From Allobosea lupini (lineage in GTDB: Bacteria > Pseudomonadota > Alphaproteobacteria > Rhizobiales > Beijerinckiaceae): a stretch of 64,000 nucleotides of DNA. Position 1 is the stretch's first letter; the number at the start of each line of letters is the position of its first letter. The notes beneath the pieces are model-generated. The model was not told where the DNA came from. It did no database searches and worked only from the letters and a program-made list of their open reading frames with translations. Location of the stretch: the NCBI RefSeq assembly GCF_900109525.1, contig NZ_FOAN01000005.1:124001-188000 (forward strand), in the 5' to 3' direction. Positions 44,942-55,271 of the stretch are shown one piece after another. A program made the position numbers and the translations under genes.

Positions 44942-46753
44942 GTGAGCAGGTCGAAAGCCGAGATCGCAGCACGGCTGCCGCAGTTTTTGCGGTTGAGCGC
45001 CCGCGCCGGCTTTCTGCTCGCTACGAGCGCAAGCTTCCTGGTGCTTGGCGTGCGCGGCACGCAGAACGCCGTCGCCAACGGCGACACCCGCACGATCACG
45101 ATCAAGCACATGCACACCAAGGAGGAGACGACCGTCACCTTCAAGCGTGACGGCCGCTACGACTCAGCGGGGTTGGAGAAGCTAAACTGGGCGCTGCGCG
45201 ACTGGCGCATCGACGAGCCGATTCGCATGGACCCGCGCCTGTTCGACATCGCCTGGGAGGTCCATCGCAAGGTCGGCTCCGACCAGCCCTTCCACGTCGT
45301 CTCCGCCTATCGCTCGCCCGGCACCAACTCGATGCTGCGCCGGCGCTCGCGCGGCGTCGCCAAGCACAGCCAGCATATGCTCGGCAAGGCGATGGACTTC
45401 TACCTGCCCGACACCCCGACAGCCCGCATGCGCGAGGTCGCGATGCGGATGCAGCGCGGCGGCGTCGGCTTCTATCCCGGCGCGCATACACCTTTCGTCC
45501 ATCTCGACGCCGGCTCGGTCCGCTCCTGGCCGCGCATGACCCGCGACCAGCTCGTACGCCTCTTCCCCGATGAACAGACCGTGCATCTGCCTGCCGACGG
45601 CAAGCCGCTCGCGGGCTACGAGGTCGCTAAAGCTGCGATTCTCTCCAGCGGCGGCTCGGTGATGGGCTATGGCGCCGGGGACTACGACGAGGGCGCGATC
45701 ATGGCGTCCGGCGGCGGCGGCAAGAGCTTCTGGGCGGCGCTGTTCGGCGGCGACGACGAGGAGGCCGACGCCCGCCCGACCCGTGGCCGTACGGCCGCAG
45801 CCCGTCGCGCGCCGACGCCGCAGCCGACCGTCATGGCTTATGCCGGCGACAGCAACAGCGGCGATGGCGGCCGCTTCGCCGTGTTCAATGCGCAGCCGGC
45901 CCAGCCCGAGCCGAGCGGCCGTTCCGTGCTGCGCGAGCGGTCGAATCGCGCAACGACCACCACCGCGCCGCCGCCGGAGGAGACGCAGGTCGCCGCCCTG
46001 GCTCCTGCCCAGGTTGCGCCGCCCGAGCCGTCGAAGCCGAGCCCGATCGCGACCGCACTTCCTGTGGCGCGCCCGAGTGGCCTGACGCCGCCCGTGCCGA
46101 ATCCGCCGGCCGGCTCGTCGCAGCTCGCCGCCCTGGCGGCGGAGGCCACGGCCCTGCCGCTGCCCGCTTCCGAGCAGAAGCTGATCCTCGCCTCGCTGCC
46201 GCCGCGTAGGCCGACCGACCTGCCCGGCCCGTCGCTGGAGACCATCCTGACCGGCAAGGCCGTCTCGGCCCCGCTGCCGCCGTCTCGCCCGGTCGCGCTG
46301 GCAAGCCTGTCGACCGAGGGGCTGCGTCTGAGCGACGACGCCGAGGACACCGTTTCCGCCATTCCCGCCGGCGCCAAGCTGGTCGCGATCAATCATCCGA
46401 TGCCGCCGATCCGGCCGCGCCCGCCGGGCGCCGCGCCGGAGCAGGCCGGCACGACGCAGGTCGCCGCGCGGCCGCGTAGCACTCCGATCGCTGCGGAATA
46501 CAACGCCGACCGGGCCGGCCTCGACTCGCTCTTCGCCGCCGTCTCGGCGCCGGAGGCCCCTCCGGCACGGCGCGCCACCGTCGCGACCGCCAAGGCGAAG
46601 GCTGGCTCGGAGGCTCAGGCCAAGGGCTGGGTCGCCGGCGCGAGCCCCGCCGCCTCGCTCGGCTTCTCGGCCGCCGAGCCCAGCGATGTCGGCACCAGCG
46701 GCTTCAGCGGCCCGGCGGTCAAGGCGCTGCCGACGACCTTCGTCCAGAACTGA
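44942..46753 (+). CDS. DUF882 (M15-like peptidase fold) exported protein with long Pro/Ala tail
   Basis: About 603 residues. A long signal or anchor segment (LSARAGFLLATSASFLVLGV) is followed by a DUF882/YcbK domain (about residues 45-215) with the zinc-peptidase-like residues in SAYRSPGTNSMLRRRS, HSQHMLGKAMDFYLP and HTPFVHLDAGSVRSWP. The last 380 residues are low-complexity, with recurring PPxRP motifs. Relatives of this domain are D,D-carboxypeptidase-like, so cell-wall remodelling is likely. The start is GTG at 44942; another GTG at 44918 is possible, and neither has a clear ribosome-binding site. Confidence 0.85.
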   Translation: MSRSKAEIAARLPQFLRLSARAGFLLATSASFLVLGVRGTQNAVANGDTRTITIKHMHTKEETTVTFKRDGRYDSAGLEKLNWALRDWRIDEPIRMDPRLFDIAWEVHRKVGSDQPFHVVSAYRSPGTNSMLRRRSRGVAKHSQHMLGKAMDFYLPDTPTARMREVAMRMQRGGVGFYPGAHTPFVHLDAGSVRSWPRMTRDQLVRLFPDEQTVHLPADGKPLAGYEVAKAAILSSGGSVMGYGAGDYDEGAIMASGGGGKSFWAALFGGDDEEADARPTRGRTAAARRAPTPQPTVMAYAGDSNSGDGGRFAVFNAQPAQPEPSGRSVLRERSNRATTTTAPPPEETQVAALAPAQVAPPEPSKPSPIATALPVARPSGLTPPVPNPPAGSSQLAALAAEATALPLPASEQKLILASLPPRRPTDLPGPSLETILTGKAVSAPLPPSRPVALASLSTEGLRLSDDAEDTVSAIPAGAKLVAINHPMPPIRPRPPGAAPEQAGTTQVAARPRSTPIAAEYNADRAGLDSLFAAVSAPEAPPARRATVATAKAKAGSEAQAKGWVAGASPAASLGFSAAEPSDVGTSGFSGPAVKALPTTFVQN

Positions 46754-46766
46754 GCGAGCCCCAAGA

Positions 46767-47375
46767 CTATTCCTTGTCGATCGGCCAGGCCTTGAACACC
46801 GGAAGCGCCTCGCAGGCCGCTGCCTGGCGCGCCAGCGCCGGCCAGCGCTTTTCTTCGACGAATTCCGGGATAACGAAACGGCAGAACCCCCAGGCGATCG
46901 CGGCAGCGATATCGCCCGGCCGCAGCCCAGGGCCGGCGCCGATCTCGCCACGCTCCGCCGCCTGGTCGAGCAGGTCGAGCGCGGTGTGGAGCTGCGCCAG
47001 AATGCGCTCCTGCCAGTTGTCGTAGCGCTTCTCCTCCGGCCGCTTGCGCTCGTATTCGACCGAGACCGCCTTGTCCGCCGCGACGATGCCGATGCCGGTA
47101 AGGCTCAGGTCCCTGACCCGCACAGCCTTGTCCGTCGGCCGCAGGGAACGGCCAGCGACGTCCTCGAAATGCTGGATGATCAGCAGGGATTCGCTGAGCA
47201 CCGTGCCGTCATCGGCGACCAGGCTGGGCGCCTTGATCAGCGGGTTGATCTTGCGGAACTCCGGCATGTGCCGGAACACCGAGACCGAGCGATGCTCGAA
47301 TTCGAGGCCGAGCAAGGTCCCGGTGATGGCGGCGCGCCGCACATAGGGGCTATCGAGCATTCCAACCAGCAGCAT
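46767..47375 (-). CDS. Glutathione S-transferase family protein
   Basis: A 202-residue two-domain GST. The N-terminal thioredoxin-like half carries MLDSPYVRRAAITGTLLG and the cis-Pro/Ser motif INPLIKAPSLVADDGTVLSESLLI. The all-helical C-terminal half is complete (GLRPGDIAAAIAWGFCRFVI). Substrate unknown. It lies 78 bp downstream of the LysR gene on the same strand, so it may share its transcript, and it converges on the DUF882 gene. Confidence 0.88.
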   Translation of the reverse strand: MLLVGMLDSPYVRRAAITGTLLGLEFEHRSVSVFRHMPEFRKINPLIKAPSLVADDGTVLSESLLIIQHFEDVAGRSLRPTDKAVRVRDLSLTGIGIVAADKAVSVEYERKRPEEKRYDNWQERILAQLHTALDLLDQAAERGEIGAGPGLRPGDIAAAIAWGFCRFVIPEFVEEKRWPALARQAAACEALPVFKAWPIDKE

Positions 47376-47453
47376 CGCGATCTCCCGTTGTCATGGTCGG
47401 AACACTGGCCGCTTACGCACGCCTTGCCACGCGAATTCGGGTGAAGCGCAACT

Positions 47454-48434
47454 TCACGCCATTTGATGCTCGTCGGCGGGATAGTCCTCGGGCGCCAGCT
47501 CGCCGGCCGCGATCTTCGCCTGAACGGCCGCCTGGCAGGGATCCCATGACGGTGTGTTGCCGAAGCGCTCGAGCATGAGATCGATCAGCACCCGCACCTT
47601 GCCGGGCACGTAAGGCCCCGGCGGACGCACGACATGCAGCGCGCTCTCCCGCATCGGATAGCGCCAGAGGATATGCTCGACGGTCCCGGCGCGAATCGCA
47701 TCGCTGGCAATGAAGGTCGGCAACACGACGATGCCGAGCCCCGCCTCGGCCCAGCGCAGCAGCGTATCGCCATTGTCCGAGCGCAACCGCCCGGATGGGC
47801 GCACGGAAACCCAGCGCCGGCCCATGCGGAAGCCCCAGTCGACCACGCTATTGCCCGAATAGACCAGGCATTCGTGCCGGGCGAGGTCGAGCGGCGTCTC
47901 CGGCCGGCCGTGGCGGGCGAAATAGTCCGGGCTGCCCAGCACCGCCGCCTTCACCGGTGCGATGCGCCGCGCCACCAGGCTGGAATCCTTGAGTGAGCCG
48001 ATCCGGATCGCGGCATCGAAGCGCTCGCCGATCAGATCGACCTGGCGATCGCTGGCTTCGACATCGAGTTCCAGCCGGGGGTGGCGCTCCGCGAGCTCCG
48101 CCAGCACCGGCGCCAGATGGCGATAGCCGAAGGAGAGCGGCATCGACAGCCTCAGGCGCCCGGCGACACCCTCGGATTGCTGCGCCATAGCCTCGCGCGC
48201 CTCGGCGAGCTCCGACAGGATGCGCTCGCCGCGCGCCTTGAACTCCAGTCCCGCCTCGGTGGCGGCGACGCCGCGGGTCGTGCGGCTGAGCAACCGCGTG
48301 CCGAGATCGGCCTCCAGCCGGGCGATGCGGCGGCTGACGATCGATTTCGCCAGGCCGAGGCTATGCGCGGCCCGGCCGAAGCCGCCGGCGTCGACCACGG
48401 CGACGAAGCTCCTGATATCGTCGATCTCGGACAT
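47454..48434 (-). CDS. LysR-family transcriptional regulator
   Basis: A 326-residue LTTR of the group close to DsdC/AaeR-type dehydrogenase regulators. The N-terminal winged helix is IRSFVAVVDAGGFGRAAHSLGLAKSIVSRRIARLE, followed by a linker helix and a type 2 periplasmic-binding-like effector domain (DAAIRIGSLKDSSLVARRI). The ATG at 48434 follows AGGAA. It is divergent from the nitroreductase gene, which is its probable target; the palindromes between them are likely operators. Confidence 0.92.
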   Translation of the reverse strand: MSEIDDIRSFVAVVDAGGFGRAAHSLGLAKSIVSRRIARLEADLGTRLLSRTTRGVAATEAGLEFKARGERILSELAEAREAMAQQSEGVAGRLRLSMPLSFGYRHLAPVLAELAERHPRLELDVEASDRQVDLIGERFDAAIRIGSLKDSSLVARRIAPVKAAVLGSPDYFARHGRPETPLDLARHECLVYSGNSVVDWGFRMGRRWVSVRPSGRLRSDNGDTLLRWAEAGLGIVVLPTFIASDAIRAGTVEHILWRYPMRESALHVVRPPGPYVPGKVRVLIDLMLERFGNTPSWDPCQAAVQAKIAAGELAPEDYPADEHQMA

Positions 48435-48475
48435 GAAGCGTTCCTGACAGCGTTCCTGGATGAGCAACAGATTGG

Positions 48476-48504
48476 TGCCCAATATGGGCATTCTGGTGCG
48501 CCAG
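48476..48504. promoter_or_regulatory. Tandem palindromes between LysR and nitroreductase genes
   Basis: TGCCC-AATAT-GGGCA (48476-48490) is followed at once by the near-palindrome CTGGTGCGCCAG (48493-48504), about 40 bp from the LysR start and about 120 bp from the nitroreductase start. The placement suits an LTTR recognition and activation site pair. The strict T-N11-A spacing is not obvious. Confidence 0.55.
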
Positions 48505-48621
48505 GTGAACCGCTACCTCTTCCTCATCAAATCCCGCTTTCGCAGGAAGGCCGCCTAGAGGCGCGCTCCGAGACAAACAGCCCCGTTTCATCGGCCTGCC
48601 AGCGTTACAGATGAGGAAGCC

Positions 48622-49209
48622 ATGCTCGACAAGCTCAAGAAGCGCCGTACGCAATATGCCCTCGGCAAGAATCTGCCGATCTCCGAAACGCAGGTCGATG
48701 CCCTGATCCGGGAAGCGATCCGCCTCTCGCCCTCCAGCTTCAATTCGCAGAGCTCGCGCGCCGTCATCCTGTTCGGCCGGGAGAGCGACAAGTTCTGGAG
48801 CATCGCCAAGGAGGCGCTTCAGGCGATCGTGCCGGCTGCCGACTTCGCCGGGACCGCCAAGAAGCTCGAAGGCTTCGCCAGCGGCGCGGGTACCGTGCTG
48901 TTCTTCGAGGACCAGGAGCCGGTCAAGGCTCTCCAGGCCAATTTCCCGCTCTATGCGCACAATTTCCCGATCTGGTCGGAGCATTCGACCGGCATGGCGC
49001 AGCTGGCGGTGTGGACTGCGCTTGCCGATGCCGGCATCGGCGCGAGCCTCCAGCACTATCATCCGCTGGTCGATGCCGAGGTCGCCAAGACCTGGAACAT
49101 TCCTGAGTCCTGGAAGCTCACCGCGCAGATGCCGTTCGGCTCCAACGAGGCGCCCTTTGGCGAGAAGACCTTCATCGACGACGAGGTCCGGTTCCGCACC
49201 CATCGTTGA
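48622..49209 (+). CDS. Nitroreductase family protein
   Basis: A 195-residue FMN-binding fold of the nitroreductase superfamily, of the type with fungal Frm2/Hbn1 relatives. It has the N-terminal KKRRTQYALGKNLPIS, the FMN-contact LSPSSFNSQSSRAVIL and the C-terminal MPFGSNEAPFGEKTFIDDE. Likely an NAD(P)H-dependent reductase of quinones or nitro compounds. GAGGAAG precedes the ATG. It is divergent from the LysR gene and followed by a strong terminator. Confidence 0.9.
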   Translation: MLDKLKKRRTQYALGKNLPISETQVDALIREAIRLSPSSFNSQSSRAVILFGRESDKFWSIAKEALQAIVPAADFAGTAKKLEGFASGAGTVLFFEDQEPVKALQANFPLYAHNFPIWSEHSTGMAQLAVWTALADAGIGASLQHYHPLVDAEVAKTWNIPESWKLTAQMPFGSNEAPFGEKTFIDDEVRFRTHR

Positions 49210-49516
49210 TCGGGGGCAGCTCGGGCTGATTGCCTGAAGCAACACCCCGAAGAATAAAGCGCCGCCCGGGGAGCATCCTCCGGGCGGCGTTTTTGTGCGA
49301 CGCACACCGAATCCGGTCCAAATAGGGCTGCTTCGCCTGAGATGAGGTCCCCGGCGCTGGTCATGAGCCCGCCGCCCCGCCGGCTCGATCTGTCCGGCGC
49401 GCGCCTCGGCGCTTGCAAAGACGCCGCTCCTGTCGGATGCCATAGGGAAAGCGCTGCAGGTTTCGCAGTGGCTCGCTAGGCTGAACGGCCGGGCTCAAAG
49501 CAGGAGGGGGAGCGTA
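49210..49516. other. Intergenic region nitroreductase / pntA
   Basis: A 307-bp gap. The first 85 bp hold the rho-independent terminator described separately. The remainder upstream of pntA contains a strong AGGAGGGGGAG ribosome-binding site just before the GTG start. No promoter could be fixed with confidence and there is no further ORF of note. Confidence 0.6.
49260..49294 (+). terminator. Rho-independent terminator after nitroreductase gene
   Basis: The stem CGCCGCCCGG / CCGGGCGGCG (49260-49269 with 49280-49289) has a ten-base loop and is followed by TTTTT. It lies 50 bp after the nitroreductase stop. Confidence 0.92.
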
Positions 49517-51091
49517 GTGAAGATCGGTTCGCCTAAGGAACTCTTCGCGGGTGAGGCGCGCGTCGCCATGACGCCCGACAGCGCCCAGCAACTGCAGAAG
49601 CTTGGCTATGACTGCCTCATCGAGACCGGAGCGGGTCTCGCCGCCGGCTTCACCGATGACGCCTACCGGGCCGCCGGCGTGACGGTGGTCGAGAGCGCCG
49701 CGGCGCTCTGGGACGAGGCCGACATCATCGCCAAGGTGCGCCCGCCCGAGACCGCGGAAGCCGAGCGGCTGAAGGCCGGCAAGACGCTGATCTCGTTCTT
49801 CTATCCGGCGCAGAACAAGGAGCTGCTGGAGTTCTGCAAGGGCAAGGACGCTAACGTCATCGCCATGGACATGGTACCGCGCATCTCGCGCGCCCAGAAG
49901 ATGGACGCGCTCTCGTCCATGGCCAACATCGCCGGCTATCGCGCCGTGATCGAGGCCGGCAACAATTTCGGCCGCTTCTTCACCGGCCAGATCACGGCCG
50001 CCGGCAAGGTGCCGCCGGCCAAGGTGCTGGTGGTCGGTGCGGGCGTTGCGGGTCTTGCCGCCATCGGCACCGCGACCTCGCTCGGCGCCATCACCTATGC
50101 CTTCGACGTCCGCCCGGAAGTCGCCGAGCAGATCGAATCGATGGGCGCTGAGTTCGTCTATCTCGACTTCAAGGGCCAGCAGCAGGATGGCGCCGCGACC
50201 GGCGGCTATGCCGCGCCCTCCAGCCCCGAGTTCAGGGAGGCCCAGCTCAAGAAGTTCCGCGAGCTCGCTCCCCAGATCGACATCGTCATCACCACGGCGC
50301 TGATCCCCGGCCGCGATGCGCCGGTGCTATGGACCGCCGACATGGTCGAGGCGATGAAGCCCGGCTCGGTCATCGTCGATCTCGCCGCCGAGCGCGGCGG
50401 CAATTGCGAGCTGACCAAGCCGGACGAGAAGATCGTCACGCCGAATGGCGTCACGATCGTCGGCTACACCGACTTCCCGAGCCGGATGGCGGCCCAGTCC
50501 TCGACGCTCTACGCCACCAACATCCGCCACATGATGACGGACCTGACGCCGGCCAAGGACGGCAAGCCCGTCCACAACATGGAGGACGACGTCATCCGCG
50601 GCGCGACGGTGACCTTCGAAGGCGCCATCACCTTCCCGCCGCCGCCGCCCAAGGTCGCCGCGATCGCGGCCCAGAAGCCGAAGGAGAAGGCCAAGGAGCT
50701 GACCCCGGAGGAGAAGCGGGCCAAGGAAGCCGCCGCCTTCAAGGCGCAGACCCAGTCGCAGCTGATGCTGCTCGGCGTCGGCACCGTGCTGATGCTGATC
50801 GTCGGCGCCTATGCGCCGGTGAGCTTCATGAGCCACTTCATCGTCTTCGCCCTCGCCTGCTTCGTCGGCTTCCAGGTGATCTGGAACGTGTCGCATTCGC
50901 TGCACACGCCGCTGATGGCCGTCACCAACGCGATCTCCGGCATCATCGTGCTCGGTGCACTGCTGCAGATCGGCTCGTCCAGCTGGCTCGTCACTTTCCT
51001 GGCGATGATCTCGGTGCTGATCGCCTCCATCAACATCGTCGGCGGCTTCCTGGTCACGCGCCGGATGCTCGCCATGTTCCAGAAGTCCTGA
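49517..51091 (+). CDS. pntA: NAD(P) transhydrogenase subunit alpha (fused PntAA-PntAB type)
   Basis: A 524-residue protein. The NAD-binding domain I (about residues 1-380) has the Rossmann loop [17 protein letters not shown] and [14 protein letters not shown] charged linker ([18 protein letters not shown]) leads to the transmembrane part (about 415-520) with four helices. Together with PntB it uses the proton gradient to reduce NADP+ with NADH. Many Hyphomicrobiales split this subunit into PntAA and PntAB; here it is one polypeptide as in E. coli. The start is GTG at 49517 with a strong AGGAGG-type site. Confidence 0.95.
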   Translation: MKIGSPKELFAGEARVAMTPDSAQQLQKLGYDCLIETGAGLAAGFTDDAYRAAGVTVVESAAALWDEADIIAKVRPPETAEAERLKAGKTLISFFYPAQNKELLEFCKGKDANVIAMDMVPRISRAQKMDALSSMANIAGYRAVIEAGNNFGRFFTGQITAAGKVPPAKVLVVGAGVAGLAAIGTATSLGAITYAFDVRPEVAEQIESMGAEFVYLDFKGQQQDGAATGGYAAPSSPEFREAQLKKFRELAPQIDIVITTALIPGRDAPVLWTADMVEAMKPGSVIVDLAAERGGNCELTKPDEKIVTPNGVTIVGYTDFPSRMAAQSSTLYATNIRHMMTDLTPAKDGKPVHNMEDDVIRGATVTFEGAITFPPPPPKVAAIAAQKPKEKAKELTPEEKRAKEAAAFKAQTQSQLMLLGVGTVLMLIVGAYAPVSFMSHFIVFALACFVGFQVIWNVSHSLHTPLMAVTNAISGIIVLGALLQIGSSSWLVTFLAMISVLIASINIVGGFLVTRRMLAMFQKS

Positions 51092-51101
51092 GGGGGCCGC
51101 A

Positions 51102-52535
51102 GTGAGCATCGGTATCGTTTCTGCGGCCTACATCTCCGCCGCCATCCTGTTCATCCTCTCTCTCGGCGGGCTCTCGAACCAGGAAAGCGCCAAGCGCGCA
51201 GTCTGGTACGGCATCGTCGGGATGGCGCTCGCCGTCATCGCCACGGTCTTCGGGCCGGGCAGCGGCAAGCTCTGGCTCGTCATCGTCATGTTCGCCATCG
51301 CCGCGGCGATCGGCTGGCAGGTGGCGATGAAGGTGCAGATGACGGAAATGCCGCAGCTGGTCGCGGCTCTGCACTCCTTCGTCGGCCTGGCCGCCGTCCT
51401 CATCGGCTTCAACGCCCATATCGAGCTCGCCTCGGTGATGAAGCTCGATGCGGTGGCCCGCGAGGCGCTGACCGGCTTTGCCGGCGTGCTGGCGCATAAG
51501 ACCGGGGTCGAGATCTCGATCCTGAAGGTCGAGGTCTTCCTCGGCGTCTTCATCGGCGCGGTCACCTTCACCGGCTCGATCATCGCCTTCGGCAAGCTCG
51601 CCGGAAAGGTCGACGGCAAGGCCAAGAAGCTGCCCGGTGGCCATATGCTCAACGCCGGGGCCGCTGCGCTCTCGCTGCTGCTGCTGATCCTCTACGTCCA
51701 AGGAGCAGGCTTCTGGGCCCTCTTCCTGATGACGCTGCTCGCCTTCTTCATCGGCTACCATCTGATCATGGGCATCGGCGGCGCCGACATGCCGGTCGTG
51801 GTCTCGATGCTGAACAGCTATTCCGGCTGGGCGGCAGCGGCGATCGGCTTCACGCTCGGCAACGACCTGCTGATCGTGGTCGGCGCGCTGGTGGGTTCGT
51901 CAGGCGCGATCCTCAGCTACATCATGTGCAAGGCGATGAACCGCTCCTTCATCTCGGTCATCCTCGGCGGCTTCGGCAACACCACCGGACCGGCGCAGGC
52001 GATCGAGGGCGAGCAGATCGCGATCGACGTCGACGGCGTCGCCACCGCGCTGAACGACGCCGACAGCGTCATCATCGTGCCGGGCTACGGCATGGCGGTG
52101 GCGCAGGCGCAGCAATCGGTGTCGGAGCTGACCCGCAAGCTGCGCGCCGCCGGCAAGGAGGTGCGCTTCGCCATCCACCCGGTGGCGGGGCGCCTGCCGG
52201 GCCATATGAACGTGCTGCTCGCCGAGGCGAAAGTGCCCTACGACATCGTCCTGGAGATGGACGAGATCAACGAGGACTTCCCGAACACCGACGTCGCGAT
52301 CGTCATCGGCTCGAACGACATCGTCAATCCGGCGGCGCAGGAGGACCCGAACTCGCCGATCGCCGGCATGCCGGTGCTCGAGGTCTGGAAAGCGAAGCAG
52401 GTCTTCGTCTCCAAGCGCGGCCAGGGCACGGGCTATTCCGGCATCGAGAACCCGCTCTTCTACAAGGAGAACACGCGGATGTTCTACGGCGACGCCAAGA
52501 AGAGCCTCGACGAACTCCTGCCCAAGATCGCCTGA
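51102..52535 (+). CDS. pntB: NAD(P) transhydrogenase subunit beta
   Basis: A 477-residue inner-membrane protein. It has about nine hydrophobic helices in the first 270 residues and then the cytoplasmic NADP-binding domain III ([48 protein letters not shown]). The start is GTG at 51102, ten bases after the pntA stop, with GAGGGGG before it. A long palindromic terminator follows. Confidence 0.96.
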   Translation: MSIGIVSAAYISAAILFILSLGGLSNQESAKRAVWYGIVGMALAVIATVFGPGSGKLWLVIVMFAIAAAIGWQVAMKVQMTEMPQLVAALHSFVGLAAVLIGFNAHIELASVMKLDAVAREALTGFAGVLAHKTGVEISILKVEVFLGVFIGAVTFTGSIIAFGKLAGKVDGKAKKLPGGHMLNAGAAALSLLLLILYVQGAGFWALFLMTLLAFFIGYHLIMGIGGADMPVVVSMLNSYSGWAAAAIGFTLGNDLLIVVGALVGSSGAILSYIMCKAMNRSFISVILGGFGNTTGPAQAIEGEQIAIDVDGVATALNDADSVIIVPGYGMAVAQAQQSVSELTRKLRAAGKEVRFAIHPVAGRLPGHMNVLLAEAKVPYDIVLEMDEINEDFPNTDVAIVIGSNDIVNPAAQEDPNSPIAGMPVLEVWKAKQVFVSKRGQGTGYSGIENPLFYKENTRMFYGDAKKSLDELLPKIA

Positions 52536-52589
52536 TCGCACAGGCCATTCGCCGAGCGGCAGACCCGGGAGCGCCCCGGCAGAAACGGA

Positions 52590-52623
52590 AAAGCCCGCCC
52601 GGCGATATCGCCGGGCGGGCTTT
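52590..52623. terminator. Bidirectional terminator, 34-bp perfect palindrome
   Basis: AAAGCCCGCCCGGCGAT and its exact complement meet at the centre of GATATC, with A and T runs at the two ends. It lies between convergent pntB and pcaJ and should stop transcription from both sides. Confidence 0.93.
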
Positions 52624-52644
52624 CTTCTTGCGCGAAGGTGCCGT

Positions 52645-53307
52645 TCAGGCGGCCTTCGCCAGCTCCGGCGCTACGGTGAACGGCGCGGCCGTCTTGGCCT
52701 TGACCTCGTCGAGCGTGACGTCGGGCGCGAGCTCGATCAGGGTCAGCCCGCCACCCTTGGCCTTGTCGCAGGCCATGACACAGAGATCGGTGATGATCAG
52801 GTCGACCACGCCGGCGCCGGTCAGCGGCAGCGAGCAACGCTCCAGCACCTTGGATTCGCCCGCCTTGTTGGCGTGATCCATCACCACGATCACCTTCTTG
52901 ACGCCAGCGACGAGGTCCATCGCACCGCCCATGCCCTTCACCATCTTGCCGGGGATGGTCCAGTTGGCGATGTCGCCATTGGCAGCCACTTCCATGGCGC
53001 CGAGGATGGTCAGGTCGATATGGCCGCCGCGGATCATCGCGAAGCTATCGGCCGAGGAAAAGAAGCTCGAGCTCGGCAGGATCGTGATCGTCTGCTTGCC
53101 GGCATTGATCAGGTCGGGATCGGCCTCGCCCTCATAGGGGAAGGGACCGATGCCGAGCAGGCCGTTCTCGGACTGGAGCGTGACGTCGACGCCGTCCGGA
53201 ATGTAGTTCGCCACCAGCGTCGGAATGCCGATGCCGAGATTGACGTAGAAGCCGTCCTGCAGCTCCTTGGCGGCGCGGGCGGCCACCTGTTCACGGGTCC
53301 AGGCCAT
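52645..53307 (-). CDS. pcaJ: 3-oxoadipate CoA-transferase subunit B
   Basis: A 220-residue beta subunit of a class I CoA-transferase with the catalytic glutamate in SENGLLG (Glu47) and [11 protein letters not shown]. It moves CoA from succinyl-CoA to 3-oxoadipate in the beta-ketoadipate pathway. The motifs do not separate it from the acetoacetate-specific ScoB; the pcaF and pcaQ neighbours decide. Its start overlaps the pcaI stop by one base. Confidence 0.88.
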   Translation of the reverse strand: MAWTREQVAARAAKELQDGFYVNLGIGIPTLVANYIPDGVDVTLQSENGLLGIGPFPYEGEADPDLINAGKQTITILPSSSFFSSADSFAMIRGGHIDLTILGAMEVAANGDIANWTIPGKMVKGMGGAMDLVAGVKKVIVVMDHANKAGESKVLERCSLPLTGAGVVDLIITDLCVMACDKAKGGGLTLIELAPDVTLDEVKAKTAAPFTVAPELAKAA

Positions 53308-54017
53308 CAGGCGGTCTCCCTCTTGCGCTCGGTGAGCTTCTCGATCTTCTTCTCGTTGATCGTGCTCTTGATCAACCGGTCGACATAGATGCCGGGGGTA
53401 TGGATCGCTTCCGGATCGAGCGAACCGACCGGCACGATCTCCTCGACCTCGGCGACGGTGACCTTGCCGGCGGTCGCCATGTTCGGGTTGAAGTTGCGCG
53501 CGGTGCGCCGGTAGATGAGGTTGCCGGCCGTGTCGGCCTTCCAGGCCTTGACGATGGCGAGATCGGCCCGCAGCCAGGTCTCGCGTACATAGAGCTGGCC
53601 CTCGAATTCCTCGACCGGCTTGCCCTCGGCGACGACCGTGCCGACGCCGGTACGGGTGTAGAAGGCCGGGATGCCGGCGCCGCCGGCGCGGATGCGCTCT
53701 GCCAAAGTGCCCTGCGGGTTGAGCTCCAGTTCGAGCTCGCCGGAGAGGTATTGCTGCTCGAACAGCTTGTTCTCGCCGACATAGGACGCAATCATCTTCT
53801 TGATCTGCCGGGTCTGCAGCAGCATCCACAGGCCGAAGCCGTCGGCGCCGGCATTGTTCGAGATCACGGTGAGGTTCTTCACGCCGGAATCGCGGATCTG
53901 CGGGATCAAGCTCTCCGGGTTGCCCGACAGGCCGAAGCCGCCCGACATGATCGTCATCCCGTCGAACAGCAGCCCGTCCAGGGCCGCCGCCGGACTGTCA
54001 TAGACCTTCTGCGTCAT
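53307..54017 (-). CDS. pcaI: 3-oxoadipate CoA-transferase subunit A
   Basis: A 236-residue alpha subunit with the glycine-rich CoA-binding [13 protein letters not shown] and [16 protein letters not shown]. It forms the heteromer with PcaJ. It follows pcaF by 45 bp and is coupled to pcaJ by a one-base overlap. Confidence 0.88.
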   Translation of the reverse strand: MTQKVYDSPAAALDGLLFDGMTIMSGGFGLSGNPESLIPQIRDSGVKNLTVISNNAGADGFGLWMLLQTRQIKKMIASYVGENKLFEQQYLSGELELELNPQGTLAERIRAGGAGIPAFYTRTGVGTVVAEGKPVEEFEGQLYVRETWLRADLAIVKAWKADTAGNLIYRRTARNFNPNMATAGKVTVAEVEEIVPVGSLDPEAIHTPGIYVDRLIKSTINEKKIEKLTERKRETA

Positions 54018-54062
54018 TCAATTTCACTCCCGTTGTCATTGGATTGCGTTGGCAGCTTGCCG

Positions 54063-55271
54063 TCAGGCGCGTTCGAGTCCGATGGCGATGCCCTGGCCGA
54101 CACCGATGCACATGGTGGCGAGTGCGCGGCGCTTGCCGGTGAGCGACAGCTCCAGCGCGGCCGTGCCGGCGATGCGGGCGCCCGACATGCCAAGCGGATG
54201 GCCTAGCGCGATCGCCCCGCCATTCGGGTTCACGAAGTCCCCGTCTTCCGCGATGCCGAGCTCGCGCAGCACGGCAATGCCCTGGCTGGCGAAGGCTTCG
54301 TTGAGCTCGACGATGTCGAAATCGCCAGGCTTGATGCCCAGCCGCTCGCACAGCTTTCGCGTCGCCGGGATCGGCCCGAGGCCCATCACGCGCGGCGCGA
54401 CACCGCCGGTGGCACCGCCAACGACGCGCGCCAGCGGGGTCAGGCCGTATTTCGCCGCAGCCTTCTCGGAAGCGACGATCAGCGCCGCCGCGCCATCGTT
54501 GACGCCCGAGGCGTTGCCGGCGGTGACCGTGCCGCCTTCCTTCCGGAAGGGGGTCGGCAACTTGGCGAGCTTCTCCAGCGTGGTGTCGCCGCGCGGATGC
54601 TCGTCGCTCTCGACGCTGATTGGATCACCCTTGCGCTGCGGGATGACGACCGGAACGATTTCCTTGCCGAGACGACCATTCTGCTGGGCCGCGACCGCCT
54701 TGAGCTGCGAGCGCAGGGCGAAGGCATCCTGGTCGGCCCGGCTGATCTTGCAGTCGGCCGCGACGTTCTCGCCGGTCTCCGGCATGGAATCGATGCCGTA
54801 CTGTGCCTTCATCAGCGGATTGACGAAGCGCCAGCCGATGGTGGTGTCGTGGATCTCGGCATGGCGCGAGAAGGCGCTGTCGGCCTTGGGCATCACGAAC
54901 GGCGCCCGCGACATGCTCTCGACGCCACCGGCGATCATCAGTTCGGCCTCGCCGGCCTTGATCGCGCGCGCTGCGGCGATGACCGCATCCATCCCTGAGC
55001 CGCAGAGCCGGTTCATCGTCGTGCCTGGCACCTCCTTGGGCAGGCCGGCGAGCAGCAGCGACATGCGCGCGACATTGCGGTTGTCCTCGCCCGCCTGGTT
55101 GGCACAGCCGAAGATCACGTCGTCGACGGCGCCGAAATCGACGCCTGGGTTGCGCTCGATCAGGGCCTTCAGCGGCACGGCGCCGAGATCGTCCGCCCGC
55201 ACCGAAGAGAGAGAGCCGCCGAAACGGCCGATCGGCGTGCGGACATAGGCGCAGATGAAGGCTTCGCTCAT
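54063..55271 (-). CDS. pcaF: 3-oxoadipyl-CoA thiolase
   Basis: A 402-residue thiolase with nucleophilic Cys90 ([10 protein letters not shown]), the [10 protein letters not shown] histidine and the C-terminal CIGVGQG cysteine. It cleaves 3-oxoadipyl-CoA into succinyl-CoA and acetyl-CoA, the last step of aromatic catabolism through protocatechuate. The length, the N-terminal [16 protein letters not shown] and the operon partners favour PcaF over a general acetyl-CoA acetyltransferase. It is the first gene of the pcaF-I-J operon, under the PcaQ site. Confidence 0.92.
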   Translation of the reverse strand: MSEAFICAYVRTPIGRFGGSLSSVRADDLGAVPLKALIERNPGVDFGAVDDVIFGCANQAGEDNRNVARMSLLLAGLPKEVPGTTMNRLCGSGMDAVIAAARAIKAGEAELMIAGGVESMSRAPFVMPKADSAFSRHAEIHDTTIGWRFVNPLMKAQYGIDSMPETGENVAADCKISRADQDAFALRSQLKAVAAQQNGRLGKEIVPVVIPQRKGDPISVESDEHPRGDTTLEKLAKLPTPFRKEGGTVTAGNASGVNDGAAALIVASEKAAAKYGLTPLARVVGGATGGVAPRVMGLGPIPATRKLCERLGIKPGDFDIVELNEAFASQGIAVLRELGIAEDGDFVNPNGGAIALGHPLGMSGARIAGTAALELSLTGKRRALATMCIGVGQGIAIGLERA

